Of a stretch of 64,000 nt of DNA, positions 26,599-35,165 are shown in pieces. Position 1 is the first letter of the stretch; each line of letters begins with the position of its first letter. The notes beneath the pieces were generated by a model, which saw nothing but the letters and a program-made list of their open reading frames with translations, was not told the origin of the DNA and searched no databases. The position numbers and the translations under genes are program-made. The stretch is from Poindextera sp036494815 (lineage in GTDB: Bacteria > Pseudomonadota > Alphaproteobacteria > Caulobacterales > Caulobacteraceae): assembly GCA_036494815.1 (NCBI GenBank), contig DASXNV010000100.1, forward strand, positions 1 through 64,000. Direction: 5' to 3'.

Positions 26599-28314
26599 TC
26601 AGCGGCTTTCCAGGATCAGCGACGCCGCCTTGGCGCCGATCATCTGGGAGGCGGCGTTGGTCGGTCCGGTGATGATTCTGGGCATGATCGAGGAATCGCA
26701 GACCCGCAGGCCCTCGACCCCCCGGACGCGCAATTTCGGATCGACGACGGCCGTGGCGTCGGTTCCCATCCGGCAGGAGCCCACCTGATGGCCGAAGCTG
26801 ATCGTCGCCTTGCGGGCGAAATCCTTCAGATCCCTGACGGTCGGGCCGGCGCCGGGGATGAGCTCCTCGGTCCGGATGCCGTCGTAGGCCTGCTGATGAC
26901 CGAGTTCGCGGCACATTTCGATACACCGCACCGTGGCCTTCAGGTCCTCGTCGGTGGACAGAAAGCCGGTTTCGAGGAGGGCGTCGTCGCGCCAGTCGGC
27001 GCTCGCCAGCCTCACCGAGCCCCGCCCTTCGGGCCGCACCAGCGCCGGCGCGATGGTGAAGCAATCGGCGGGGGGCGAGCCATATTCGGCCCTGATCTCG
27101 TCGGTCACGATCGGTAGCTGCATCAGCACCATCTTGATGTCGGGCCCCGCCTTGGCGCGGTCGCTGCGCACATAGGCGGCGGCCTCCACCGCATTGCTCT
27201 GCATCGACCGCGGCGGCATCGCGCCCCTGTATTTGAACACGGCCCCGAACAGCAACGGATGGTCCTGAAAATTCTGGCCAACCCCCGGCAGATCGACCAC
27301 GGGGGAGACACCGAGCGGCACCAGCGCATCCGCTCGGCCGACGCCTGACAACATCAGGAGCTTGGCGCTGTTGACTCCTCCGGCCGCGACGATGACTTCG
27401 CTCGCCGCGATCTCCTTGGGCCCTTGTGCGGTCATGACGCGAACCCCGGAGCAGCGCGTCCTGTCGAACAGCAGCGACGTCACCGGAGCGTTCAGCAGCA
27501 GCGTCAGGCTTGGCCGAGCCAGGGCGGGGCGAAGGAAGGCTCGCGCTGCGCTGTCGCGAGAGCCGTCCCTGGCGATGCTCATATTCACATAGCCGGCGCC
27601 CTCGCGCATGGGACCGTTCATGTCGTCCAGGATCGCAACGCCCATCTGGCGCGACGCCTCGACGAAGGCGGACGCGGTCGGGTGGGGATCGGCCGCGGTG
27701 CGAATGTGGACCGGACCGCCGGCGCCGCGCCATTCGTTGGCGCCGCCCTGCCAGTCCTCGAGCCCCCTGAAGACGGGCAGAACGTCCTTGAAGGCCCAGC
27801 CCTCGCAGCCACCGGCTGCCCAATCGTCATAGTCCTGGGCCAGACCGCGGACCCACAGCATGGCGTTGATGCTGGTCCCGCCGCCAAGGACGTGACCCAT
27901 GGCCACCGGCACGCGACGGTTGTCCACATACGCCGAGGGCGACGCCTTCAGCTTCCAGTCGAGCGGCCCGCCGATGTTGGTGAACCAGACGCCAGGCGTG
28001 CGGACTTGCGGGAGATCGTCGCCGCCTCCGGCTTCGAGGAGTAGGACTTCGGCCCCCGCCTCGGCCAGGCGCGCGGCGATGACACAGCCCGAAGCGCCAG
28101 AACCGACCACCACGTAGTCGTAGCGTCCCTTGATGGACTTGCGATTTTTGGATTGGATCTCGCCGGCGGCGGACGCCGAGGCGACCAGCCCCGCATCAAG
28201 CGCGCCGGCCAGGCCCAGGCCCGCGGCCATGGCCAGGAAGGATCGGCGATCGAGAATGCCGAGCGCCAGGCTATCGATCAATCCCTGGGCTTGCTCGCTT
28301 CGCTGTCTAAACAT
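26599..28314 (-). CDS. GMC-family FAD oxidoreductase with Tat signal
   Basis: A 571-residue flavin-dependent alcohol dehydrogenase or oxidase. The N-terminus has a twin-arginine signal (DRRSFLAMAAG at 22-32 and a hydrophobic segment to about residue 50), so it is probably periplasmic. The FAD-binding motif is VVVGSGASGCVIAARL (about 68-83), a second signature is GHVLGGGTSINAMLW, and the active-site pair is H509 (SFGHQVGSCRMG) and N553 (TGPTNAAS). It heads a unit with the aldehyde dehydrogenase. A near-consensus -10 TATAAT and a TTGACT flank the proposed operator 150 bases upstream. The substrate is unknown; an alcohol side chain of an aromatic compound fits the island. Confidence 0.93.
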   Translation of the reverse strand: MFRQRSEQAQGLIDSLALGILDRRSFLAMAAGLGLAGALDAGLVASASAAGEIQSKNRKSIKGRYDYVVVGSGASGCVIAARLAEAGAEVLLLEAGGGDDLPQVRTPGVWFTNIGGPLDWKLKASPSAYVDNRRVPVAMGHVLGGGTSINAMLWVRGLAQDYDDWAAGGCEGWAFKDVLPVFRGLEDWQGGANEWRGAGGPVHIRTAADPHPTASAFVEASRQMGVAILDDMNGPMREGAGYVNMSIARDGSRDSAARAFLRPALARPSLTLLLNAPVTSLLFDRTRCSGVRVMTAQGPKEIAASEVIVAAGGVNSAKLLMLSGVGRADALVPLGVSPVVDLPGVGQNFQDHPLLFGAVFKYRGAMPPRSMQSNAVEAAAYVRSDRAKAGPDIKMVLMQLPIVTDEIRAEYGSPPADCFTIAPALVRPEGRGSVRLASADWRDDALLETGFLSTDEDLKATVRCIEMCRELGHQQAYDGIRTEELIPGAGPTVRDLKDFARKATISFGHQVGSCRMGTDATAVVDPKLRVRGVEGLRVCDSSIMPRIITGPTNAASQMIGAKAASLILESR

Positions 28315-28463
28315 TGCGATTCGTCGCCATGCCGACCCCCATCGTGGTCACCTCCCGTACTCCAGCCGGCGCCAACTTTTTCGGCATCGCCCGCCCGATC
28401 GCCCTTTTGAACAAAGGCTCGGCGCAGGGTTCGCAGCTTGCCCCGCGCCCAGCTAGGATTATA

Positions 28464-28479
28464 CTTTACGATCGGACAG
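28464..28479 (-). promoter_or_regulatory. Operator copy a (GMC-ALDH unit)
   Basis: CTTTACG-AT-CGGACAG: the left arm matches the consensus CTTTACG fully and the right arm 5 of 7. Read towards the GMC gene it becomes CGTAAAG followed directly by TATAAT (28458-28463), with TTGACT 14 bases further upstream (28478-28483). The site thus fills the promoter spacer, as expected for a repressor. Confidence 0.6.
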
Positions 28480-28621
28480 TCAAGGCCAACTTCCGAGTGG
28501 CGGCGATTGGGCGGCGCCAGTCGGCCGCCCCGAGACCAAAATACCATCGATAAGGCGGCAGTTATTGCCAACTTCCCGCCGCAGACAGGTTCGAAGGCCG
28601 CTGCCGCACGATTATTTGTAG

Positions 28622-28637
28622 CTTTACGTTCGTAAAG
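28622..28637 (+). promoter_or_regulatory. Operator copy b (amidohydrolase), perfect palindrome arms
   Basis: CTTTACG-TT-CGTAAAG, the best copy of the motif with both seven-base arms fully complementary. It ends 74 bases before the GTG start of the amidohydrolase gene and is followed by GTATTC. TTGTAG lies just upstream, so the dyad occupies a 17-base promoter spacer. Confidence 0.65.
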
Positions 28638-28711
28638 GTATTCGCTAGGGTACGAAGCCGGCCAATTCCGGATCTGAGAAATTGGCGCGTTGATTGGGAA
28701 GGAGCGAGGCC

Positions 28712-29641
28712 GTGTCTTTGGGCAAGATCGATACCCACAACCATTTTCTGCCGAAATTCTATGTCGATGCGGTGGGTTCAGATCTGCTGAACGCCGCCAT
28801 GCCGAACGGCAAGGCGCCGGCCTGGTCGCTCGATGCGGCCCTGAATGTGATGGACGAAAATGGAATCGACGAGGCGATCCTGTCGATTTCGGCAGGCCCG
28901 CCGATCCCGGACGCGCCAGTCCTCCTGCGGCGCTGCAACGAACACGCCGCGGAGCTGCGCGCGCAAAACAAGGGGCGCTTCGGCTCGTTTGCGAGCCTGC
29001 CTTTGCCAAACGTCGACGCGTCCCTGGTGGAGGTCGGGCATGCGCTTGATGTCCTGGGGGCGGATGGGTTCATCCTCTTCACCAGCTATGAGGGGCGCTA
29101 TCTCGGTGACGAATTGTTCCACCCGCTCTATGAGGAGCTGGACTGGCGCAAGGCTGTGGTGCTCGTCCACCCCAATCAACCGCCCTATGCGATCCCCGCC
29201 GTGGCGCCCGCTTCGGTGCTGGAGTTTCCCTTCGAGACCACCCGCACGGCGACGAGCCTGATCATCGCCGGTGTCATGAACCGCTACAAGAACATCAAGT
29301 TCATACTGTCTCATGCAGGCGGAACCTTGCCGTTCCTCGCGCCGCGCATCTCCCTGTCGATCAGCATGATGCCTTCCGCCGTCGTGGAGCGGGTGGGCGA
29401 CACCCTGGCTGCTTTTCGCGCCTTCTACTACGACACGGCGCTTTCCGGCGGCGCAGCGCCGATGGCCGCGCTGCTGCAGGTCGTCGATCCGGACCACATT
29501 CTCTTCGGCACGGACTTTCCCTTTGCTCCAGTGACCGCGATCCCGCGTTTCACCGAGGCGCTCGAACGGACGGAGCTCCCAGGCTTCGACACGGCGGCCG
29601 TCTTCCGGACCAATGCAGCGCGTCTGTTCGCGCGGAGCTGA
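28712..29641 (+). CDS. Amidohydrolase-2 family protein (ACMSD-like decarboxylase/hydrolase)
   Basis: A 309-residue metal-dependent TIM-barrel enzyme. The metal ligands are visible as H9-x-H11 (IDTHNHFLP), a histidine in VVLVHPNQPP, a histidine in FILSHAGGTLPF and an aspartate in LFGTDFPF. This set is typical of the ACMSD-like group, which includes non-oxidative decarboxylases of hydroxybenzoates (gamma-resorcylate, 5-carboxyvanillate, methylsalicylate). I chose GTG at 28712 because AAGGAG lies seven bases upstream; an upstream in-frame ATG at 28694 has none. Removal of a ring carboxylate is the most likely job, inferred from family and neighbours. A strong hairpin follows the stop. Confidence 0.88.
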   Translation: MSLGKIDTHNHFLPKFYVDAVGSDLLNAAMPNGKAPAWSLDAALNVMDENGIDEAILSISAGPPIPDAPVLLRRCNEHAAELRAQNKGRFGSFASLPLPNVDASLVEVGHALDVLGADGFILFTSYEGRYLGDELFHPLYEELDWRKAVVLVHPNQPPYAIPAVAPASVLEFPFETTRTATSLIIAGVMNRYKNIKFILSHAGGTLPFLAPRISLSISMMPSAVVERVGDTLAAFRAFYYDTALSGGAAPMAALLQVVDPDHILFGTDFPFAPVTAIPRFTEALERTELPGFDTAAVFRTNAARLFARS

Positions 29642-29642
29642 A

Positions 29643-29678
29643 CCTTCCCAGGTCTGCGCTGAGGCAGACCTGGGAAGG
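29643..29678 (+). terminator. Strong hairpin after the amidohydrolase gene
   Basis: CCTTCCCAGGTCTGC (29643-29657) and GCAGACCTGGGAAGG (29664-29678) form a perfect 15-bp stem with a six-base loop, beginning two bases past the stop. It lies between convergent genes. There is no T-run, but the stem is exceptionally stable. Confidence 0.6.
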
Positions 29679-29690
29679 CCGGCCTCAGCG

Positions 29691-29758
29691 TGATCGATTC
29701 CAAAAAGTAAGAGCGGGATGCGGGCGGAAAACCGCTTCGCGCTTTTCCTCATCCCGCC
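29691..29758. repeat. Dispersed palindromic repeat, copy 1
   Basis: Starts TGATCGATTC and contains GCGGGATG, then GCGGGCGGAAAACCGCTTCG, then CATCCCGC, which fold into a hairpin. A second copy lies at 42205-42277 with about 85-90% identity by eye. I recall this element as a common intergenic repeat of alphaproteobacterial genomes. Here it lies between the convergent amidohydrolase and SDR genes. Confidence 0.75.
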
Positions 29759-29792
29759 TGGATCACGACGATTTGGTGTGCAATCGCCGGCG

Positions 29793-30527
29793 TCAGGCCA
29801 TGAGGCCGCCGCAGACCGCGATTTCAGCGCCAGTCACATACGAGGCTTCATCAGAAGCCAGGAACAGCGCGGCCATGGCGACCTCCTGCGCCGTGCCCAG
29901 CCGTTTGGCCGGCGGCAGCGAGGTGATATAGTCGAAATACTCCTTGCTGTTCTCCGCCAGCATCGGTGTGTCGATCAGGCCCGGCAGAATGGTGTTGATC
30001 CGGATCTTGCTCTCGGCCAGGTCGACAGCCGCGCACTTGCTGAGTCCCCTCAGCATCCATTTGGAACCGGCATAGGCGAACATGCCCGGATAGCCCCGCG
30101 CGCCGGCGCCCGAAGCAATATTGACGATCGCGCCGCCGCCGGCGTTCAGCATGATTGGATAGACCGCCTCCATGCCCAGGAATGGGCCCACAACGTTCAC
30201 CCGATAGTGGAGGTCGAGCAGATCGCGATCGGTCTCCTGGAAGGACTTGGGTTTGTAGGCCCCGGCGTTGTTGACCAGGATATGCAGTCCGCCGAAGCGT
30301 TCCACGGCGAGGTTGACGACCTCGCCCCAGGCGCTGGCGTCGCTCACGTCATGGCGCACGAAAATTGCGGCGTCCCCGATCTCGGCGGCGGTTTCGCGTC
30401 CCTGGGCTTCATTCAGGTCCGTCAGGACCACCCAAGCGCCTTCCGCTGCGAATAGCCTGGCTTCAGCGGCGCCCTGGCCACGGGCGGCGCCCGTGATGAC
30501 AGCGACCTTGTTCTGCAGTCTGTTCAT
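29793..30527 (-). CDS. SDR-family oxidoreductase
   Basis: A 244-residue short-chain dehydrogenase/reductase. The cofactor motif is TGAARGQG (residues 12-19) with an acidic residue after the second strand (LTDLNEA), which suggests NAD(H). The structural NNAG motif (about 86-89) and the catalytic YAGSK (tyrosine and lysine, about 151-155) preceded by NIASGAG are present. It is the last gene of a four-gene minus-strand unit with an FAH-family hydrolase, a TfdB-like monooxygenase and an NTF2-like protein. It probably oxidises or reduces a pathway intermediate; the substrate is unknown. Confidence 0.93.
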   Translation of the reverse strand: MNRLQNKVAVITGAARGQGAAEARLFAAEGAWVVLTDLNEAQGRETAAEIGDAAIFVRHDVSDASAWGEVVNLAVERFGGLHILVNNAGAYKPKSFQETDRDLLDLHYRVNVVGPFLGMEAVYPIMLNAGGGAIVNIASGAGARGYPGMFAYAGSKWMLRGLSKCAAVDLAESKIRINTILPGLIDTPMLAENSKEYFDYITSLPPAKRLGTAQEVAMAALFLASDEASYVTGAEIAVCGGLMA

Positions 30528-30624
30528 GATCTTCCCTCAAGATTTGGGTCCTGGCCGGCTGTTGAGTCCCCCAGCCCGCTATCAGCTACTCGCGCAGCAA
30601 CACCTGCACTGTGGGTGGCGCGGG

Positions 30625-31068
30625 CTACCAGCGCCGGCCTTCGCGGCCCCAGAGGAAGCCTTCCTCGTGCGCGCCGGCGTAATCGGGATCCAGGTAGACG
30701 TGCAGCCGCTTGATCAGGCCGTCACGGATTTCGAAAACATTGCAAAAGCGGCCCGCCGGGGTCTCGCCGGCGGCCCAGCGCTGACCGCTTTTCAGCACGC
30801 CCTTGGTCGTGCCCTCCACCACCACCCGTTCGCCGGAACTGATGAACAGGTAGCTGCCGACATCATGTTCGACACTGGCTTGGACCTCGCCGAGCTGGGC
30901 GGCGATTTCACCGAGCGCCGCCTTTCCGACCCCGCGGCCGTACTTAGGAAAGTAGAATTCCGCGTCCTCGGCGAAGAGATCGAACAGCCGGGCGTCTCCG
31001 GCGTCAAGCAGTCGGAAATATTGGATCGCGACCTCGACATTATCAGATCTGATGCTCAAACCGTTCAT
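30625..31068 (-). CDS. NTF2-like (SnoaL-type) protein
   Basis: A 147-residue protein with the cone-shaped alpha+beta NTF2-like fold pattern: N-terminal helix (VEVAIQYFRLLDAGDARLFD), then YFPKYGRGVGKAALGEIAAQ and beta strands ending FEIRDGLIKRLHVYLDPDY. Such proteins act as small isomerases, dehydratases or hydrolases, or as beta subunits of ring dioxygenases. AGGAG lies seven bases before the ATG at 31068. It is flanked by the monooxygenase and SDR genes of the same unit. I would not assign a reaction. Confidence 0.82.
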   Translation of the reverse strand: MNGLSIRSDNVEVAIQYFRLLDAGDARLFDLFAEDAEFYFPKYGRGVGKAALGEIAAQLGEVQASVEHDVGSYLFISSGERVVVEGTTKGVLKSGQRWAAGETPAGRFCNVFEIRDGLIKRLHVYLDPDYAGAHEEGFLWGREGRRW

Positions 31069-31141
31069 TGCATTACTCCTGGAAAGCTTTTCCTCAACTC
31101 GCTTTTGGCGGCAAGCGCGCCCGCGCCGCCATGGCGGCCCA

Positions 31142-32875
31142 TCACAACTTGCCGAGAATTCGGCTCATGGCCTCGCCCAGCCGGTCGGTCGGATCATCGG
31201 CCATGGCCGCACTGCGCCAGGCGACGATCAGGTCCGGCCGAACCAGGATGCAGCCGCTCTCCTCGATCCCGCTGAGGTCGCACCAGCGGCCATAGAGGTC
31301 CTCCAGATCGAGGAAGGGGCCAACGGTCGTGACGGCGATCTCGACTCCGGTCGCTGCGCTCACGGCGGCGGCGGCTTCGCGCCACGTCTCTCCGCCCGAA
31401 CCGGTGAAGAGCATGAAACGGCCCTTGCCGGCGACGTCGAGCGTCGAGACCGGCGCACTGTTGGAGCGACGGCCCAGCCAAGCATGCGGCAGATAGCTGC
31501 CGGGGTAGGTCTGCGGCTGATAGTAGAGTTCGCTGTCGCGTTCATAGTCCGGCGCCGGAGCGCCATCGGTGATGACCGCCCCCGAAACATAGCGGCGGTT
31601 CAGTTCCACGCCATGGGCATGGTATTCATACTTCATCCGGTCGATTTCTTCGCGAAGGGTGCGCCGACCTTCGGCGGTGTCGAAGACGTCGGCGTGCTGG
31701 CCTTCCGGCATTTCCGTGATGGTCCCGGCGCCGAGCAGGTCCCAGATGCGATTGTTCTGCAGCATGCTCTTATTGGCGCGCGCCACGATCTGCCGGCCCA
31801 CGGGTTGGCGCTCGGCGTTGTAGCTGTCGAGAAGCAGCGGATCGGCCTTCCCCTTGACGACGAGCGCCAGTTTCCAGGCCAGATTGAAGGCGTCCTGAAT
31901 GCAGCTGTTGGAGCCCAGGCCGTTGGTCGGCGGGTGGCGATGGACGGCGTCGCCCATGCAGAAGACGCGGCCCTTCGAATAGTATTCGGCGACGATGTCG
32001 TTGATCGTCCACATCGAGGTGGAGAGGATCTTGATGGGCAGGTCCGGAACGCCGATCTGCGCGCGCACCCGTTCCTCGAAATCGGCTAGGGTGGGCTCCG
32101 GCTTGCCGGCCGCCATGGGGACGATGAGCCCGACCAGCCATTGATCCCAGGGGCGCACCATCCGGAATACGCCGACCGGAGCCCAATAGGAGGAGCCGGG
32201 CTGGATCACGCTGTACAGCGATCCGTGCCTGTGGCTGACATAGGGCTCGAGGTCCGCCTCACACAAAACGTTGAAGACGCTGCCCAAGCCCTCCATGCCC
32301 ACCAGAGGCAGACCCAGTTGTTCGGCGACCAGGCTGCGCGCGCCATCGGCGCCGATCATGTAGCGCGCACGGATCGAAGTCAGATCACCGGTCAGGCAGT
32401 CACTGACCTCGGCGACAACGCCATCCCCATTCTGCTCGAACGACACCAGTTCCGTGCTGAAGCGCACGCGCGAGCCGAGGCGGGTGGCTTCGGTGACCAG
32501 GATCGGCTCAAGCTTGCTCTGCGGAAGGTCGCACATCTTGCAGGGGCTGCCGGCTTGGTAGTCGCCCATGCGTGAAGGGTCATTGCCCCAGGCGTGGGTC
32601 CGGGCGATCTCCTCGCCCGCCATGCTCTTCAGCCAGAAGGTATGGGCGATGTGGTCGCCCGGCGATGCCACCTGCACGCAGGCGCGCTCGAGACCGGCGT
32701 CCCGCAACGCCTCCATGGCGCGCTGGTTGGTGATGTGGGCGCGCGGTGTGTCCGCCGTCCCGCGGTGGCGCGATATGACGATATTGGGGACGCCATAGCC
32801 GCCGAGGAAAACCGCGGACGCCGCCCCTGCAGGGCCTGCGCCGACAATCAGGACATCTGTCTCGATCGTATTCAT
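31142..32875 (-). CDS. FAD-dependent aromatic monooxygenase, TfdB/phenol hydroxylase type
   Basis: A 577-residue single-component flavoprotein hydroxylase. The FAD motif is GAGPAG at 12-17, followed by TPRAHITNQRAMEALRDAGL, a stretch almost identical to the one I recall from 2,4-dichlorophenol 6-monooxygenase (TfdB). The DG motif is MIGADGARS and the GD motif is FCMGDAVHRHPPTNGLGSN. A C-terminal thioredoxin-like domain (about 430-570) completes the phenol-hydroxylase layout. Family members add a hydroxyl group next to a phenolic hydroxyl using NADPH and oxygen, giving catechols. Together with the extradiol-type dioxygenase it could open an aromatic ring. The actual substrate is unknown. Confidence 0.92.
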   Translation of the reverse strand: MNTIETDVLIVGAGPAGAASAVFLGGYGVPNIVISRHRGTADTPRAHITNQRAMEALRDAGLERACVQVASPGDHIAHTFWLKSMAGEEIARTHAWGNDPSRMGDYQAGSPCKMCDLPQSKLEPILVTEATRLGSRVRFSTELVSFEQNGDGVVAEVSDCLTGDLTSIRARYMIGADGARSLVAEQLGLPLVGMEGLGSVFNVLCEADLEPYVSHRHGSLYSVIQPGSSYWAPVGVFRMVRPWDQWLVGLIVPMAAGKPEPTLADFEERVRAQIGVPDLPIKILSTSMWTINDIVAEYYSKGRVFCMGDAVHRHPPTNGLGSNSCIQDAFNLAWKLALVVKGKADPLLLDSYNAERQPVGRQIVARANKSMLQNNRIWDLLGAGTITEMPEGQHADVFDTAEGRRTLREEIDRMKYEYHAHGVELNRRYVSGAVITDGAPAPDYERDSELYYQPQTYPGSYLPHAWLGRRSNSAPVSTLDVAGKGRFMLFTGSGGETWREAAAAVSAATGVEIAVTTVGPFLDLEDLYGRWCDLSGIEESGCILVRPDLIVAWRSAAMADDPTDRLGEAMSRILGKL

Positions 32876-32969
32876 GATTTACCTGTGTTCCTATCTGTGC
32901 CGCGGGTTCCCCAGGTCGCCCTCCCGGCGCTCCGGGTTGCGCGGATCAAACGCCCGCAAGGCCGACCGC

Positions 32970-33950
32970 CTAGCCGGCGTCATCCACCACATTGGCCTGA
33001 GCCCCGAGGCTGTGGCCGGTGCGTTCATCGAGCAGCCTGGCCGTGACGAGATCGCCCTTGCGCAGGAATGGCCGCCCCTTGGTCATTTCCGCCCGCAGTT
33101 GCGTGCGCCGGACCTCGTCGGACATCAGGTGGGTCTTGATGATCTCGATCATCCGCGGCGTCGCGGGCGCCGTGACCCCGCCAGGCGTCCCTGTGAGAAG
33201 CAGGTCACCCGGTTTCATGTCCATCGACGAGGCCACATAGGCCAAGGTCTCCGCCGGCTTCCAGATGAGCTGCTTGGAGCGCGCCTGTTGCCGAAGCTCG
33301 CCATTGACCCACAGGCTGATCTCAAGGTTTTCGAGCGCATCCTGGACCTCGTCGCGGCGTAGCAGCCATAGGGTCGGGCCAGCCGGGCAGAAGGTGCGGA
33401 AGCTCTTGCCGCGGAACCATTGCAGAAAGGTCTCGCCGAACTGCACGTCCCGCGCCGTGACGTCATTGCAAAGCACGACGCCCGCCACCCAGTCGCCAAC
33501 ATTGTCGTCGGTGACACGGCTGACGGCGGTGAGCGCAGATCTGAGGACAAGGGCGAACTCGACCTCGTAGTCGAGCAGTTGGACCTCGGGCGGGCGGACG
33601 ATCGGCGCGAACGGGCCGGTAAGGGAGGAACTCGCCTTGGCGAACAGCAGGTTCGATTTCCGCTCGCCTTGCTGTGACTCCTGAGCATGGGTCTGATAGT
33701 TGAGGCCCTGGCAGAACAGCGCCGCTTCGTCCGTGATCGGCGACAAAAGGTCGGAAGCCGCCAGATCGATCGACGCTCCGGCCTCGAGCTCTCCGGCCTC
33801 GAAGGCTGCGATCAGATCGCCAGTGCTTTGCGCCTCGGTCGCCAGGGGCGCGACGGTGACACGGTCGGAGCCGGCGCCAGGCGCGTCGCCCTGCAATTGG
33901 CCCCAACGCACGGATTCACCCTGCCGGTATCGCACGATGAGCCTGGCCAT
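32970..33950 (-). CDS. Fumarylacetoacetate hydrolase family protein
   Basis: A 326-residue FAH-fold enzyme. The divalent-metal ligands lie in LLDYEVEFALVL and VAGVVLCNDVTARDVQ, and the family signature GDLLLTGTPGGV is present. Members hydrolyse C-C bonds of 1,3-diketones or decarboxylate/hydrate ring-cleavage products (for example HpcE/HpaG or acylpyruvases). It is the first gene of its unit, with GGGAGG five to six bases before the ATG and the operator at 34022-34037 upstream. In this context it is a candidate for processing a meta-cleavage or gentisate-cleavage product. Confidence 0.9.
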   Translation of the reverse strand: MARLIVRYRQGESVRWGQLQGDAPGAGSDRVTVAPLATEAQSTGDLIAAFEAGELEAGASIDLAASDLLSPITDEAALFCQGLNYQTHAQESQQGERKSNLLFAKASSSLTGPFAPIVRPPEVQLLDYEVEFALVLRSALTAVSRVTDDNVGDWVAGVVLCNDVTARDVQFGETFLQWFRGKSFRTFCPAGPTLWLLRRDEVQDALENLEISLWVNGELRQQARSKQLIWKPAETLAYVASSMDMKPGDLLLTGTPGGVTAPATPRMIEIIKTHLMSDEVRRTQLRAEMTKGRPFLRKGDLVTARLLDERTGHSLGAQANVVDDAG

Positions 33951-34021
33951 TCGGTCCTCCCTGAATCTCGTTCGTTTCGTCTCAAATGGATGCCACGGGC
34001 GAAGCCTTCTGTCTACTTAAA

Positions 34022-34037
34022 CTTTACGAACGTCAAA
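34022..34037 (-). promoter_or_regulatory. Operator copy c (FAH-monooxygenase unit)
   Basis: CTTTACG-AA-CGTCAAA: left arm perfect, right arm 5 of 7. Read towards the FAH gene it is CGTAAAG followed directly by TTTAAG, with TTGACG overlapping its upstream arm. It lies 72 bases before the start codon. Confidence 0.6.
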
Positions 34038-34063
34038 TTTTATGGAGCCGTCAGGCTCGCTGT

Positions 34064-35137
34064 TCAACCGAACGCTGTCTGTGGCGCGGCGACCGTGTTG
34101 TCGGGGCGAGGGGATGTGGGGTTGAGAACCTGCTTTCCGGCGATGAGATCGGCCAGCATCATCCGGGCGCGGATCGCGCCCTGGTCCAGGGCCATGATCA
34201 CCGGACGCATCTCCTTGAACGAGCGGCCCGCCATGTTCCTCTGCACATCTTCGATCATTGGCTTGTCTTCGAGCGCGAAGGCCTTTTCCACCGCCGACCG
34301 GATCATCTCGTCGATCTCGCCGTCCTCGAGCGCGAAGTCGCGCGCCGAAGCCCAAAGATACAAGGTCTCGGTTTGCGAGACCGGCGTCAGGATATTGGCG
34401 CCCCACTGGGAGATTCCGCCTCTTCGAGCCGCCCCCACGGGGGCGACGCCGACATCAAGCAGCATGCTGGCGGGGGCGTCCCAACGCATGTCGAGCCAGT
34501 GATCGACATTGTCGGGATAGTCAAAAAACAGCGCCTTCCAGACCGGCGCCGGAGGGCCGTCGGGGCACCAGAGGTCGGAATAGATCGTCGTGCCTTCATA
34601 AAGGACGCTGAGCTCTCCGTTCAGCAGGCCTGCGCCACCGAGGCCGCCATCATGGACAATGCCCACATGGGTCAGATCCATCAGATTGTCGGTGATCAGT
34701 TCGAAATTGGCGTTTGTGCCGATGCTCCCGCGGATGGTGTGGAAGCCCGGGTCCTCCAGGACCGCGAAATCCGGGATTAGCCGTTCGTCCGCCTGCTCTC
34801 CGGCGCCGCGCCACACCCAGATGAGGCTGTGACGCTCCACGACCTTGTAGGTCTTGAGGGCGATAGAACGCGGCGCCTGGCCGAAGGGGCTACCGAGGCA
34901 CTGTCCTTCCGCGTCGAAGACGAGCCCGTGATAGGGGCACTGGATCTGATCGCCTTCAAGCCGCTTGCCCCGGCTCAAGGAAGCGAAGCGGTGCGGGCAG
35001 ATGCCGGAAAGGGCCGCCAATGCGCCATCGGCGCGCCGGAAGATCAGGACACGCTCGCCGCAGATGGTCTGGTCCATCAGGCCCTGGTCAAGATTTTCGC
35101 TCCATCCGGCAGCATACCAGCAGTTGTTCAGATACAT
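34064..35137 (-). CDS. Rieske [2Fe-2S] aromatic oxygenase (vanillate O-demethylase type)
   Basis: A 357-residue terminal oxygenase. The Rieske cluster ligands are C47-x-H49 (CPHR) and C67-x2-H70 (CPYHG). The mononuclear iron site is in NLMDLTHVGIVHD (H157 and H162). The length and the N-terminus MYLNNCWYAAGW match the VanA/dicamba-demethylase group, which removes methyl groups from aromatic methoxy ethers. I chose the ATG at 35137 because of GGAGAGG upstream and family match. No reductase gene is adjacent, so it must use a reductase encoded elsewhere. It is the last gene of the operon starting at 39648. Confidence 0.92.
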   Translation of the reverse strand: MYLNNCWYAAGWSENLDQGLMDQTICGERVLIFRRADGALAALSGICPHRFASLSRGKRLEGDQIQCPYHGLVFDAEGQCLGSPFGQAPRSIALKTYKVVERHSLIWVWRGAGEQADERLIPDFAVLEDPGFHTIRGSIGTNANFELITDNLMDLTHVGIVHDGGLGGAGLLNGELSVLYEGTTIYSDLWCPDGPPAPVWKALFFDYPDNVDHWLDMRWDAPASMLLDVGVAPVGAARRGGISQWGANILTPVSQTETLYLWASARDFALEDGEIDEMIRSAVEKAFALEDKPMIEDVQRNMAGRSFKEMRPVIMALDQGAIRARMMLADLIAGKQVLNPTSPRPDNTVAAPQTAFG

Positions 35138-35165
35138 CGTGCGCCTCTCCGTCAAATGTTTGCTG

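Larger units (their letters stand above)
28315..28711. promoter_or_regulatory. Divergent promoter region with two copies of the shared operator
   Basis: This 397-base gap separates the GMC gene (-) and the amidohydrolase gene (+). It carries operator copies at 28464-28479 (towards GMC) and 28622-28637 (towards the amidohydrolase). No further gene is supported. Confidence 0.65.
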
